Assembly: GCA_046541515.1 (NCBI GenBank)
Contig: JBKHDD010000061.1
Coordinates: 1 to 23,551, forward strand
Source of the DNA: CAYFVR01 sp046541515
GTDB taxonomy: Bacteria > Desulfobacterota > Desulfobacteria > Desulfobacterales > Desulfococcaceae
Direction of reading: 5' to 3'
Length of the DNA: 23,551 nt
Shown here: positions 16,801 through 23,551 of the stretch, in pieces
Layout of the letters: every line of letters begins with the position of its first letter
Position numbering within the stretch: the first letter of the stretch is position 1
Notes under the pieces: model-generated
Seen by the model: the letters and a program-made list of their open reading frames with translations, nothing else
Database searches by the model: none
What the model was told of the DNA's origin: nothing
Position numbers and translations under genes: made by a program

Positions 16801-17615
16801 TCCGCCCCCACACCCGGGCGGCGCTGACCGACCTGTCGAAACGGCTTCCGGCGGATCGTTTGTCGCCGGACCGGGCCCGGCGGATCGCGTCGGCCCGGGT
16901 GTTCGGCCCCCGTCCCGGCGAATACGGCACGCGGGTGACGTCGCTCATCGAAACCGGGGCCTGGAAAACCGAGGACGACCTGGTGCGCACCTTTACCGAC
17001 AGCATGAACCATCTTTACGCCGACAACATCCACGGCGAACGTCAGGCCGAGGTCTACCGGTCGCGGCTGGCGGCCACCGAGCTGGTCAGCCAGGTTCGGG
17101 ACACCCATGACTACGAAATCGCCGACCTGGACCATTACTACGAGTATTTCGGCGGGCTGTCCCGGACCATCACGGCGATTCGCGGCGAAGCGCCGGTCCA
17201 ATTGATCACCGACACCACCGGCGAACGGCTCCGAACCGAGACGGTGAAGGAGTCGCTGGAACACGGGCTGCGGACCCGGTTGCTCAATCCCAAGTGGATC
17301 GACGGCATGCTGGAACACGAAGTCCACGGGGCCCAGCAGATCGGCGACCGGGTCCAGTATCTGGTCGGCTTCGCCGCCACCACCGGGGCGGTGGACGACT
17401 GGGTCTTTTCCGCCGTGGCCGACCGGTTTCTCAACGACCCCGAAATGCGGGATCGGTTGACCGCCAACAACCCCTACGCCGCGGCGGAAATCGCCCGCCG
17501 CCTTTTCGAGGCCCATCGCCGGGGCTACTGGAACGCCGACGCGGCGGAGCTGGAGCGGCTCCGCGACGCCTATCTGGCCATCGAGGGGGAGGTGGAGGAC
17601 GGGCTGGATTTCTGA
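13860..17615 (+). CDS. cobN: CobN/BchH-family metal chelatase large subunit
   Basis: 1251 aa, the normal size of the tetrapyrrole-binding catalytic subunit of ATP-dependent cobalto- and magnesium-chelatases. Landmarks: N-terminal strand RVACLMNAGTSEML; YGGMHF and VYVQWF-like segments near 235-290; FVIYNQPPGEDNIGNAAYLDV near 405; HVGTHGTLEFLKGKESG with H580; NYNSPPVTVSG; TGRNSHQFDP from 847; ETAKTRGETVGQ from 898; and HEVHGAQQIGDRVQ from 1153. It would bind the tetrapyrrole and metal while the ChlI/ChlD-type proteins encoded downstream supply ATP hydrolysis. The ATG at 13860 (MKRVACL) is preferred because family-like sequence begins there; 13815 is an in-frame alternative. CobN is more likely than BchH since no chlorophyll genes are near. 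The metal is not identified. Confidence 0.93.
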   Translation: MKRVACLMNAGTSEMLLDGLAAFENAHGRRFDLSVHYAHDLEAEADDAARVREDLRRADLVLLDVRGAGRASGVAADALADRDNTVVLLVGGSPDLLSLVRMGSFSMKAALARRKSNGGGDANVARVQSILRWVERLGDLLPFGAMRHIRNWNRAMRYWTHGGAENVGHLLTFLGREYLGLPLPKPAAPREYPEAGIYDPLADRFHDDRAGYRNAVGFDPQRPTVGLLFYGGMHFAQSVVGARALAERLAPEHNLLPVYATAGRNLDAIQRFFLDGETAAVDAVIYVQWFQLATFSGENGDRTGELLRRLNVPVYAAAPMFGREIAVWRESAAGFSPVETLTTVILPELDGMIEPLPVLGLEERPHPATGRMVRAATPIPVQADATARRVAARVRLRRRANAEKRIAFVIYNQPPGEDNIGNAAYLDVFESLRAVCQALAERGYRVGELPPGSEVCRRLIATGAVNNARWVPRDVALSEGVTLPAERFQALAPDLAADPAVTERWGSAPGEIMAGEGKIILPGLQLENVFLGLQPARGIHSDPEGIAHDKTLPPHHQYNAFYRWLETEFRADAVVHVGTHGTLEFLKGKESGLSAADCFPVRLMGSVPHFYIYHVVNPSEAMIAKRRGLATVVNYNSPPVTVSGLYAEYADLEDRIAEYLEAETADPDRAGRVAREIRAAAEALHLPGDDIPRLQETLARMKRALIPRGLHVLDETLSAEERAETLCAWLRHDRGEIPALHRVLARERGLDHDRLLAAPTDRSGGRVHADLLAEIETDALALVRNSLESGTPSGDGDRAAPLAWALEMEKRLTAGREIPALLDALEGRFTEPGIGGEPCRDPEALPTGRNSHQFDPRLVPSEAACARGREIAENTLAHFHGLHGRYPESTAVILWGFETAKTRGETVGQVFGYLGVRPARKSPWKTELAVIPAAELGRPRVDVTVQICGFFRDMFMNVVELINRASALVAELEEDDGVNFVRPHTRAALTDLSKRLPADRLSPDRARRIASARVFGPRPGEYGTRVTSLIETGAWKTEDDLVRTFTDSMNHLYADNIHGERQAEVYRSRLAATELVSQVRDTHDYEIADLDHYYEYFGGLSRTITAIRGEAPVQLITDTTGERLRTETVKESLEHGLRTRLLNPKWIDGMLEHEVHGAQQIGDRVQYLVGFAATTGAVDDWVFSAVADRFLNDPEMRDRLTANNPYAAAEIARRLFEAHRRGYWNADAAELERLRDAYLAIEGEVEDGLDF

Positions 17616-17654
17616 AGGGGAGCGCCGGGCCCATGCCGGTCTCCTTCGCCGGTT

Positions 17655-17718
17655 TTTCCCCCGGTCGGAGGGAAACGAATCGCCGGCGGAAACCGGTTTC
17701 CTTCTTTTTCGCTTTTTT
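17655..17718 (+). promoter_or_regulatory. Hairpins and T-rich tract between cobN and the ECF genes
   Basis: TTTCCC pairs with GGGAAA around 17655-17675. A perfect 14-nt palindrome GGAAACCGGTTTCC follows at 17688-17701, and then a T-rich tract (TTCTTTTTCGCTTTTTTT). Only 5 bp can form around a CCGG loop, so this is at best a partial terminator that would lower expression of the downstream genes. It may instead be an operator. It lies in the only sizeable gap (129 nt) of the operon. Confidence 0.35.
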
Positions 17719-17744
17719 TACCGCTGAACTCCGGGAGGCCATCC

Positions 17745-18317
17745 ATGCCAAAATCCGACGTTTCGGCCCCGATCGGGACATTTCCGTTTGACCTGCGGGA
17801 CGTCGTCTTCGCGGCGGTGAGCGCCGCCGCCATTCAATTGATCGGATTTTTGACCATTCCCCTTGTTCTGCACATTCCCGTTCCGGGCATTCGGAACATC
17901 GTATCCGCGCCCTTTTCCGCCATGGTCCTGACCCTGGCGGCGGCCCGAATCCAAAAGCGATGTACGGTGCTGCTGGTGATGGGCCTCTGTTCGGTGGTGT
18001 ATGCGTTGATCTCTCCGGTGATCCCGGCTTTCGTCATGACCGCCGCCGTCGTGGCGGAGCTGGTCAATTTGTCGGTGTTTCGGGGATACGCGAGCCGCAG
18101 GGCCCGGATGACGACGATCACCGTGTTTTACACGGCCATGACGCCCATCGCCACTCTCTGGGGCGCATGGATCCTGGGCGGGGAATACCGCGATTTGATC
18201 TCGCGGCCTACCTTCATGGCCGGGGCGGCGCTCCTGGTTTGTCTTCTTTCGTTGGCCGGGGCCTGGGTGGGCGAGCGGATCGCCGCGGAGCTGCGGCGGG
18301 CGGGGAAAATGCCGTGA
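17745..18317 (+). CDS. ECF transporter substrate-binding (S) component, MptD-like
   Basis: 190 aa with about five to six hydrophobic segments and no extracytoplasmic binding domain, as expected for an S component that binds the ligand within the membrane. The pattern LRDVVFAAVSAAAIQLIGFLTIPLVLHIPVPGIRNIVSAPFSAM is shared by the MptD/Trep_Strep-like group. The start ATG at 17745 follows GGGAGGCC. Its stop overlaps the next start (GTGA), tying it to the T and ATPase components. Specificity cannot be read from sequence; neighbours point to a metal, cobinamide-like or tetrapyrrole ligand. The assignment to an ECF S group is from pattern memory. Confidence 0.75.
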   Translation: MPKSDVSAPIGTFPFDLRDVVFAAVSAAAIQLIGFLTIPLVLHIPVPGIRNIVSAPFSAMVLTLAAARIQKRCTVLLVMGLCSVVYALISPVIPAFVMTAAVVAELVNLSVFRGYASRRARMTTITVFYTAMTPIATLWGAWILGGEYRDLISRPTFMAGAALLVCLLSLAGAWVGERIAAELRRAGKMP

Positions 18318-19063
18318 CGGCCCAAGCCGAACCCCGGACAGGCCCTGTCGCCGATCCCCTCGAAGCCCGGTCGCGAGGACTGCGCGGAGTGGACCCGTTG
18401 GTGAAGATGGCGGGCGCCGTGGCATGGACGGCCGCCGGGGTGGCCGGTCACGATCCGACGCCGCTGGCGGTGCTGGGCATCGGGACGACCGTGCTGCTTG
18501 CGGCGGCCGGGGCCTTCCGTCGGGTCCGGGCCGCGGGGGCGGGGCTGCTCGGCCTGGGCGCTCTGGCCGGCGTTCATTGGGGCTTGGGCGGGGACCCGGA
18601 GGAGATTCTCGCCACCGTGCTTCGGCTGTACGCGGTGACCGGCGGGCCGCTGGCGCTCATGCTGACCACCGATCCCGCCCGCCTGCTCCGCGCCCTGGGA
18701 CGGTTGCCGCTGCCGCCCGGCATTCTGCTGGGCCTCACCCTGATGTGGCGAAGCGTGCCGGCCCTCCGCGCGGAGCTGGCCGCGATCCGGCTGGCCTGCC
18801 GGATCGAGGGGGTTGCCGTCGGGCTGGCCCATCCGGTTCGGTTGTTCCGCCATTTGCTGGTGCCGTTGGCCTTCGGGATGGTCGGCTTCGCCGACGACAT
18901 GACCCTGGCCCTCCAAACCCGGGGCATCGGACTGTCGCCCGGGCCGCGCCCCGGTCGGAGGCCGGCGTCCCTGGGATGGACGGACCGCGGCTTTTTGCTG
19001 TTCGTGCTGTTCTTCGCCGGGGTCCCCCTCCTGTGGCGACTGGCGGGACTTCCGTTTTCATGA
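18314..19063 (+). CDS. ECF transporter transmembrane coupling (T) component
   Basis: 249 aa. It begins with a short hydrophilic leader, then LRGVDPLVKMAGAVAW, typical of the N-terminus of EcfT/CbiQ, followed by several membrane segments. The coupling helices are in the second half: LACRIEGVAVG and LALQTRGIGLS, the latter matching the second A/T-R-G motif that contacts the ATPases. CbiQ-type proteins share this layout, so cobalt or nickel uptake is one possibility. GTG start at 18314 overlaps the S-component stop (GTGA), and its own stop overlaps the ATPase start (ATGA). Confidence 0.85.
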   Translation: MTAQAEPRTGPVADPLEARSRGLRGVDPLVKMAGAVAWTAAGVAGHDPTPLAVLGIGTTVLLAAAGAFRRVRAAGAGLLGLGALAGVHWGLGGDPEEILATVLRLYAVTGGPLALMLTTDPARLLRALGRLPLPPGILLGLTLMWRSVPALRAELAAIRLACRIEGVAVGLAHPVRLFRHLLVPLAFGMVGFADDMTLALQTRGIGLSPGPRPGRRPASLGWTDRGFLLFVLFFAGVPLLWRLAGLPFS

Positions 19064-20532
19064 GGCGAGAGAGCCGCCGCGAGGCCGTTTTCCCGGCCGA
19101 CGGGGCCGACCATCCGGACCCCGTTTCGGAAGCGATGCCCGACGGCATTTATGTGCGGGATCTTTGCATCCGCTTCCCGGCGGCCTCGGCGGCGGCGGTT
19201 TCCGCGTTTTCCCTGACCGTCGCGCCGGGGGAGCTGGTGCTGCTGGCCGGTCCCACCGGTTGCGGAAAGAGCAGCGCGCTGTCGGTCCTCTCCGGCGTCA
19301 TTCCCCACGTGGTTCCGGCCCGCGTTTCGGGGACGGTTCGGGTCGCCGGGGGCGATCCGGCCCGCCGGTCGCTGACGGACGGCGCCCGCCGGACGGCGCA
19401 TCTGTTCCAGAACGTGGGGCCGCAGCTTTTTACCGACCGGGTGGGCGACGAGGTGCGACTGCCCCTGGAATTCGGCGCGGTCCCCTGCGCGGACGTGGAC
19501 GCGGCCGCCCGGTCCGCCCTGGCCGATTTCGGGCTGACCGGAATGGCCGACCGGCGGGTGGCGGATTTGTCTTCCGGCTATCAGCAGCGATTGGCCCTGG
19601 CGGCCCTTCATCCAGGGAGAAAATTGGCGCTGTTGCTGGACGAACCCTTCGCCTTTCTGGACCCCAGGGCGGCCCGGGAGCTAGGGGAACGGCTGCGCCA
19701 ACTGCGGGCGGCCGGGCTGGCCATTCTGGTTGCCGAACATCGGGAGGCGCTGGTCCTGCCCATGGCCGACCGGGTGGTCCGCATGGGCGAACCCCATTCG
19801 ACCGCGCCGGTCCGATCGACGCCGAGGCCGCCTGGCGGCCCGTGTCTGATCGCCCGGGACCTGCGGTTCTCCTACGGGGCCGGGCCCATTCTGGACGGGG
19901 TGGACCTGACCCTGCGACAAGGGGAAGGCCGGGTGATCGTCGGGGCCAACGGCAGCGGGAAAACGACCCTCTGTCTGGTGCTGGCGGGCGTTTTGGCCCC
20001 CGGCGCCGGAACGGTTCGGGTGGCGGACCGCGAGCTTCGCAAGCTGCCGGCCCGGGAGCGGGCCGGCCGGGTGGCGCTGGTGCTCCAGAATCCCGACCGG
20101 CAGCTCTTCGCTTCCTCGGTTTTGACCGAGGCCGGACCGGCGGGCGCCTCCCGTCTCCGGGCCTTTGGGCTGTGGGACTTTCGGGATCGCCATCCCCGGT
20201 CCCTTTCCTATGGGCAAAAACGCCGTCTCGCCCTGGCGCGGGCCTTGGCCCGGGACCCCCACGTGCTCATCGTGGACGAACCGTCCGTCGGGCAGGACGC
20301 CGCCCATCTGGAATCCATGTTCGGGATTTTTCAGGACTACCTCGGTTCCGGCGGCGCGCTTCTGGTCACCAGCCACGATCCCCGGATCGTCCGAGGTTGG
20401 GGGCACGGGACGATGACTCTGGCGGCCGGCCGGCTGGCGGCCGACCGACCGGTCGGAGAATCGTTTTTCCCCGGCGGGGCCGAACCGGGGACTTCGGCGC
20501 CCCGCCGGGAACGAGGAGGAGAGTCGCCGTGA
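19060..20532 (+). CDS. ECF transporter double ATPase (two fused ABC domains)
   Basis: 490 aa with two nucleotide-binding domains in one chain, replacing the usual EcfA1/A2 pair. Domain 1: Walker A GPTGCGKSS (64-72), signature LSSGYQQR (170-177), Walker B LALLLDEP, switch His in AEHRE (about 227). Domain 2: Walker A GANGSGKTT (295-303), Q-loop LQNPDRQLF, signature LSYGQKRR (382-389), Walker B VLIVDEP, switch His in TSHDP. Both signatures depart from LSGGQ (LSSGY, LSYGQ). In domain 2 the helical stretch between the Q-loop and signature is about 15-20 residues shorter than usual. Catalytic Glu and Lys residues are intact. The ATG at 19060 overlaps the T-component stop; the end overlaps chlID by 4 nt. 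Confidence 0.9.
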   Translation: MRRESRREAVFPADGADHPDPVSEAMPDGIYVRDLCIRFPAASAAAVSAFSLTVAPGELVLLAGPTGCGKSSALSVLSGVIPHVVPARVSGTVRVAGGDPARRSLTDGARRTAHLFQNVGPQLFTDRVGDEVRLPLEFGAVPCADVDAAARSALADFGLTGMADRRVADLSSGYQQRLALAALHPGRKLALLLDEPFAFLDPRAARELGERLRQLRAAGLAILVAEHREALVLPMADRVVRMGEPHSTAPVRSTPRPPGGPCLIARDLRFSYGAGPILDGVDLTLRQGEGRVIVGANGSGKTTLCLVLAGVLAPGAGTVRVADRELRKLPARERAGRVALVLQNPDRQLFASSVLTEAGPAGASRLRAFGLWDFRDRHPRSLSYGQKRRLALARALARDPHVLIVDEPSVGQDAAHLESMFGIFQDYLGSGGALLVTSHDPRIVRGWGHGTMTLAAGRLAADRPVGESFFPGGAEPGTSAPRRERGGESP

Positions 20533-22550
20533 GCCATCGCTATCCCTTCTCCGCCGTCGTGGGCCAGGCGGCGCTGAAACAGGCGCTATTGCTGGCGCTG
20601 GTGAATCCCGGCGTCGGCGGGCTGCTGATCCGGGGCGAAAAGGGAACCGCCAAATCCACGACCGTCCGCGCGGCGGCGGCTTTGCTCCCCTGGCGGACCA
20701 CGACGGTCGATTGCCCGTATGGCTGCGACCCCCGGGATCGAAACGGCCGGTGCGAGGGCTGCGCGAGTCGGGAGCATCCCCCCACCGTCCGGCGGTCGGC
20801 GCCCTTTGTCACCCTTCCCCTCGGGGCGACCGAAGATCGGGTGGCCGGAGGGATCGATTTCGATTTCGCGGTGCGCCGCGGGGTTCGGCGGCTTCAGCCG
20901 GGACTGCTGGCGGCGGCCAACGGCGGGGCGCTCTACGTGGACGAGGTCAATCTGCTGGATGATCATCTCGTGGACCTGATTTTGGACGCCGCCGTCTCCG
21001 GCGAAAACCGGGTGGAGCGGGAGGGCGTTTCCGCCCGCCATCCGACCCGGTTTCTGCTGGTGGGAACCATGAACCCCGAGGAGGGCGCGCTTCGGCCCGG
21101 CTTTCTGGATCGCTTCGGCCTCTGCGTGGACGTGGTCGGGGAGCGGGACCCGAACCGACGGGTCCGGCTGATGATCCGGCGGGAGGCTTTCGATGCGGAC
21201 CCCGCCGGTTTTATCGCCCGATTCGGCGAGTCGGAGCGACGGCTGGCGGAGGCGGTGGCCCTGGGCCGGAAGCGACTCTCCGGCGTCGCGGTTCCCCGGG
21301 CCGTCCGGGATCGGATCGTGCGGGCCGTCGCCGAATCCGGGGCCGTCGGCCACCGGGCCGAGCTGGTCATGGAGCGGGCCGCCCGGGCCCGGGCCGCGCT
21401 GATGGGCCGCGCCGCCGTCTCGTCCGCCGACGTGGCCGCCGCGGCGCCGCTGGCGCTGGCCCATCGCCGCCGGGAAGCGGCCCCGCCGGAGCCGCCGTCC
21501 CCCCGATCCCCGCAACCGGAATCGAAGCCCCCGTCGCAAGCCGGCCACGCGTCGCCCGATTCCCTCGATCCGCCGCCGTCTGCCGGGGAAGGAGGGGCTG
21601 AAACCGATTCCTTCGCCGACTTGCCGCCCAACGATGAAGAAAACGCTTCCCCCGAACCGGACGTCTCGGGGTTCACCCCGGAGGAACGGGAGGAACGGGT
21701 TTTCGCCGCCGGCGTTCCGTTCCGGGTCCGGCCGTTGGAAAGTCCCCGGGATCGGGTCGTCCGGCGAGGCTCCGGCCGCCGCTCCCGCAGCCGCACCGAC
21801 CGGCGGCGGGGGCGTTACGTCCGGGCCGTTCCCGCCCGGGGCAATGGGGACATCGCCCTGGACGCCACCTTGCGGGCGGCGGCCCCGCACCAGGTCCATC
21901 GTCGAAACGGGAATCCCAACGGCGACGGCCTGGCGGTGCATCTGCGGCCCTCGGACATCCGGGAACGGGTGCGGGAGCGGCGCACGGGCCAGTTTTTGCT
22001 GTTCTTGGTGGACGCCAGCGGCTCCATGGGCGCGCGGGGCCGGATGATCGCGTCCAAAGGGGCGGTTCTTTCCCTGCTGCTGGACGCCTACCAGAAACGG
22101 GACCGGGTGGGGATGATCTCTTTTCGGGGGCGGGAGGCGACGGTCAATCTTCCGCCCACCGGTTCGGTGGAGCTGGCCGCCCGCCGGTTGGACAAACTGC
22201 CGGTGGGCGGGCGCACCCCCCTGTCCGCGGGGCTGGTTCAAGCCCACCGGCTGCTGGAAACCCTCCGTCGCCGGGACCCGGCCGCCCGGCCCATCACGGT
22301 GGTCGTGACCGACGGCAAGGCCAACGCGGCCCTAAGGGAGGGCGCCGCCGTGGACGAGGCGTTGGCGCTGGCCCGCCGCCTGGCGGAGGAAGGCCGATCT
22401 CGTTTCGTGGTGGTGGACACCGAGTCCGAGGGCTTGTTCGCCTTCGGCCTGGCCCGGCGGCTGGCCGAGGCGCTGGCCGCCGATTATTTTCGCGTTTCCG
22501 ACCTCAACGCCGGCGCCCTGCTGGATGTCGTGAAAGGAACCCGTTCGTGA
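20529..22550 (+). CDS. ChlI-ChlD fusion chelatase subunit (AAA+ plus VWA)
   Basis: 673 aa. The N-terminal AAA+ domain (1-315) has Walker A GEKGTAKST (36-44), Walker B LYVDEVNLLDD (135-145), sensor GTMNPEEG and an Arg-finger-type LDRFGL. A cysteine insertion C62-x3-C66-x8-C75-x2-C78 looks like a metal site. A Pro/Glu-rich linker (about 315-400) and a basic stretch (408-430) follow, then a von Willebrand A domain with an intact MIDAS: DASGSMG (495-501), T564 in GGRTPLSAGL and D595 in TDGKAN. It would link the ATPase ring to the large subunit encoded at 13860. Unlike photosynthetic BchD, its AAA+ half keeps ATPase motifs. GTG start at 20529 overlaps the previous stop; AGGAGGAGA precedes it. Confidence 0.92.
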   Translation: MSHRYPFSAVVGQAALKQALLLALVNPGVGGLLIRGEKGTAKSTTVRAAAALLPWRTTTVDCPYGCDPRDRNGRCEGCASREHPPTVRRSAPFVTLPLGATEDRVAGGIDFDFAVRRGVRRLQPGLLAAANGGALYVDEVNLLDDHLVDLILDAAVSGENRVEREGVSARHPTRFLLVGTMNPEEGALRPGFLDRFGLCVDVVGERDPNRRVRLMIRREAFDADPAGFIARFGESERRLAEAVALGRKRLSGVAVPRAVRDRIVRAVAESGAVGHRAELVMERAARARAALMGRAAVSSADVAAAAPLALAHRRREAAPPEPPSPRSPQPESKPPSQAGHASPDSLDPPPSAGEGGAETDSFADLPPNDEENASPEPDVSGFTPEEREERVFAAGVPFRVRPLESPRDRVVRRGSGRRSRSRTDRRRGRYVRAVPARGNGDIALDATLRAAAPHQVHRRNGNPNGDGLAVHLRPSDIRERVRERRTGQFLLFLVDASGSMGARGRMIASKGAVLSLLLDAYQKRDRVGMISFRGREATVNLPPTGSVELAARRLDKLPVGGRTPLSAGLVQAHRLLETLRRRDPAARPITVVVTDGKANAALREGAAVDEALALARRLAEEGRSRFVVVDTESEGLFAFGLARRLAEALAADYFRVSDLNAGALLDVVKGTRS

Positions 22551-23551
22551 ATTTCCGCCCGCCGGATTTTCCCTTCCCGGCCATCGTGGGCCAAGAGCGA
22601 ATGAAGCTGGCCTTGATCCTCAACGTCGTCAATCCGACCCTTTCCGGCGTCTTGATACGGGGGGAGAAGGGGACCGGCAAATCCACGGCCGTCCGATCCC
22701 TGGCGGCGGTGCTGCCCGAGATTTCCGTGATCGAAGGCCTCCCCTTCAACCTGCCGCCGGACGTGGATTCCGAAACGTTGGCCGCCTGCCGGGCCGCGGT
22801 GGAGGACGTGGAGGGAGACGTTCGCGTGATCCGCCGCCGGGTCCCGGTGGTGGAACTTCCCGTGGGCGCCACCGAGGACCGGGTGGTGGGGAGTTTGGAT
22901 CTGGAGCACGCCCTGAAAAAGGGGACGCGCCGGGTGGAACCGGGCCTGCTGGCGGCCGCCCATCGGGGAATTCTTTACGTGGACGAGGTCAATCTGCTGG
23001 ACGATCACGTGGTGGACGTGCTGCTGGACGCGGCGGCCATGGGCGTCAACGCGGTGGAGCGGGAGGGCGTCAGCTTCTCCCATCCGGCCCGGTTCACCCT
23101 GGTGGGCACCATGAATCCCGAGGAGGGCGAGTTGCGGCCCCAGCTCCTGGACCGGTTCGGCCTGTGCGTGGAAGTGAGCGGCGTGACATCGGCGGACGAG
23201 CGGGTGGCCATCATGGAACGGCGAACCGCATTCGAGGAAGACCCCGTCGGCTTCGCCCGGGAGTGGGAGCCCGCCGCGGAGGAATTGGCCGAAAAAATCA
23301 TCGCCGCCCGGGAGCGGTTGCCGGGCGTGACCGCCGACCGGGAAATCCTGCTGGAGATTGCCCATTTCTGCCTGGACGTGGGCGTGGACGGCCATCGGGG
23401 CGACATCGTTCTGCTGAAGACAGCCCGGACCCTGGCGGCTTGGCGCGGCCGGGACCGGGTGGAAAAACCGCACATCGAAGAGGCGGCCGAACTGGCGCTG
23501 CCCCATCGCGTCCGCCGTCAGCCGCTGGAGGAAATCGCCGGGGAAGTGGGG
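22547..23551 (+). CDS. ChlI-type AAA+ chelatase ATPase, 3' end cut by the window edge
   Basis: 335 codons visible with no stop; families are about 335-380 aa, so little is missing. Motifs: VGQERMKLAL, Walker A GEKGTGKST (39-47), PVGATEDRVVGSLD, Walker B LYVDEVNLLDD, GTMNPEEGELRPQLLDRFGL, and the C-terminal DVGVDGHRGDIVLLKTARTLAAW of ChlI. It lacks the four-cysteine insertion of the neighbouring fusion protein. It is expected to form the hexameric ATPase ring driving metal insertion by the CobN-type subunit. GTG start at 22547 overlaps the preceding stop (GTGA), so it is translated with chlID. Two intact AAA+ proteins in one operon raise the question of whether they form a mixed ring. Confidence 0.92.
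   Translation, partial: MNFRPPDFPFPAIVGQERMKLALILNVVNPTLSGVLIRGEKGTGKSTAVRSLAAVLPEISVIEGLPFNLPPDVDSETLAACRAAVEDVEGDVRVIRRRVPVVELPVGATEDRVVGSLDLEHALKKGTRRVEPGLLAAAHRGILYVDEVNLLDDHVVDVLLDAAAMGVNAVEREGVSFSHPARFTLVGTMNPEEGELRPQLLDRFGLCVEVSGVTSADERVAIMERRTAFEEDPVGFAREWEPAAEELAEKIIAARERLPGVTADREILLEIAHFCLDVGVDGHRGDIVLLKTARTLAAWRGRDRVEKPHIEEAAELALPHRVRRQPLEEIAGEVG

Noticed and set aside
15288..17516. 742-codon minus-strand frame inside the chelatase gene
   Set aside because: Antisense shadow of cobN, which carries all family motifs on the plus strand.
13860..23551. Bacteriochlorophyll magnesium chelatase (BchH/D/I)
   Set aside because: No photosynthesis genes nearby, a TonB receptor and ECF importer in the same operon, and an AAA+/VWA fusion of the anaerobe ChlID kind; a CobN-type assignment fits better.

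Overview
The window looks like chromosomal DNA of a GC-rich, Gram-negative, sulfate-reducing bacterium, most probably Desulfobacterota. The supporting signs are a dissimilatory-type sulfate adenylyltransferase at the left edge, an outer-membrane TonB-dependent receptor, and tandem fatty-acid CoA ligases. The taxonomic assignment is an inference. No rRNA, tRNA, CRISPR array or insertion sequence was seen.

Layout. (1) 1-1041, minus strand: 5' part of sat, which runs off the left edge, with its own TTGACA-type promoter. (2) 1352-4994: two tandem AMP-forming acyl-CoA ligases, read divergently from sat. The first has a degenerate ATP-binding loop and the second a canonical one. (3) About 5000-9100: an accessory patch, partly AT-richer. 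It holds an unknown small protein coupled to an HNH endonuclease, an EamA/DMT transporter, a UPF0175 antitoxin followed by the remnant of a DUF3368 PIN toxin, a helix-hairpin-helix DNA-glycosylase-like protein, and a complete VapBC pair. (4) 9240-11239: a DUF1294 membrane protein, a nucleoside-recognition (Gate) membrane protein on the minus strand overlapping it tail to tail, and a TIGR04283-type glycosyltransferase. (5) 11460-23551: a metal/tetrapyrrole locus that runs off the right edge.

The metal locus is the main item. A promoter and a structured leader with two terminator-like hairpins precede a TonB-dependent receptor. Then come a 21-codon mini-ORF, a CobN/BchH-type large chelatase subunit, a complete ECF-type importer (S, T and a double ATPase), a ChlI-ChlD fusion (AAA+ plus VWA) and a second ChlI-type AAA+ protein. 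From the S component onward every junction is a 4-nt ATGA/GTGA overlap, so the genes are almost certainly co-translated. Together they encode outer-membrane uptake, inner-membrane uptake and a three-component ATP-driven chelatase. The likely role is capture of a metal or metal-tetrapyrrole and insertion of the metal into (or removal from) a tetrapyrrole. The sequence does not show which metal. Cobalt is the default guess, but anaerobes usually insert cobalt with CbiK/CbiX, so a different product is possible. No canonical B12 riboswitch was found in front of the locus, which leaves the leader as a candidate undescribed regulatory RNA.
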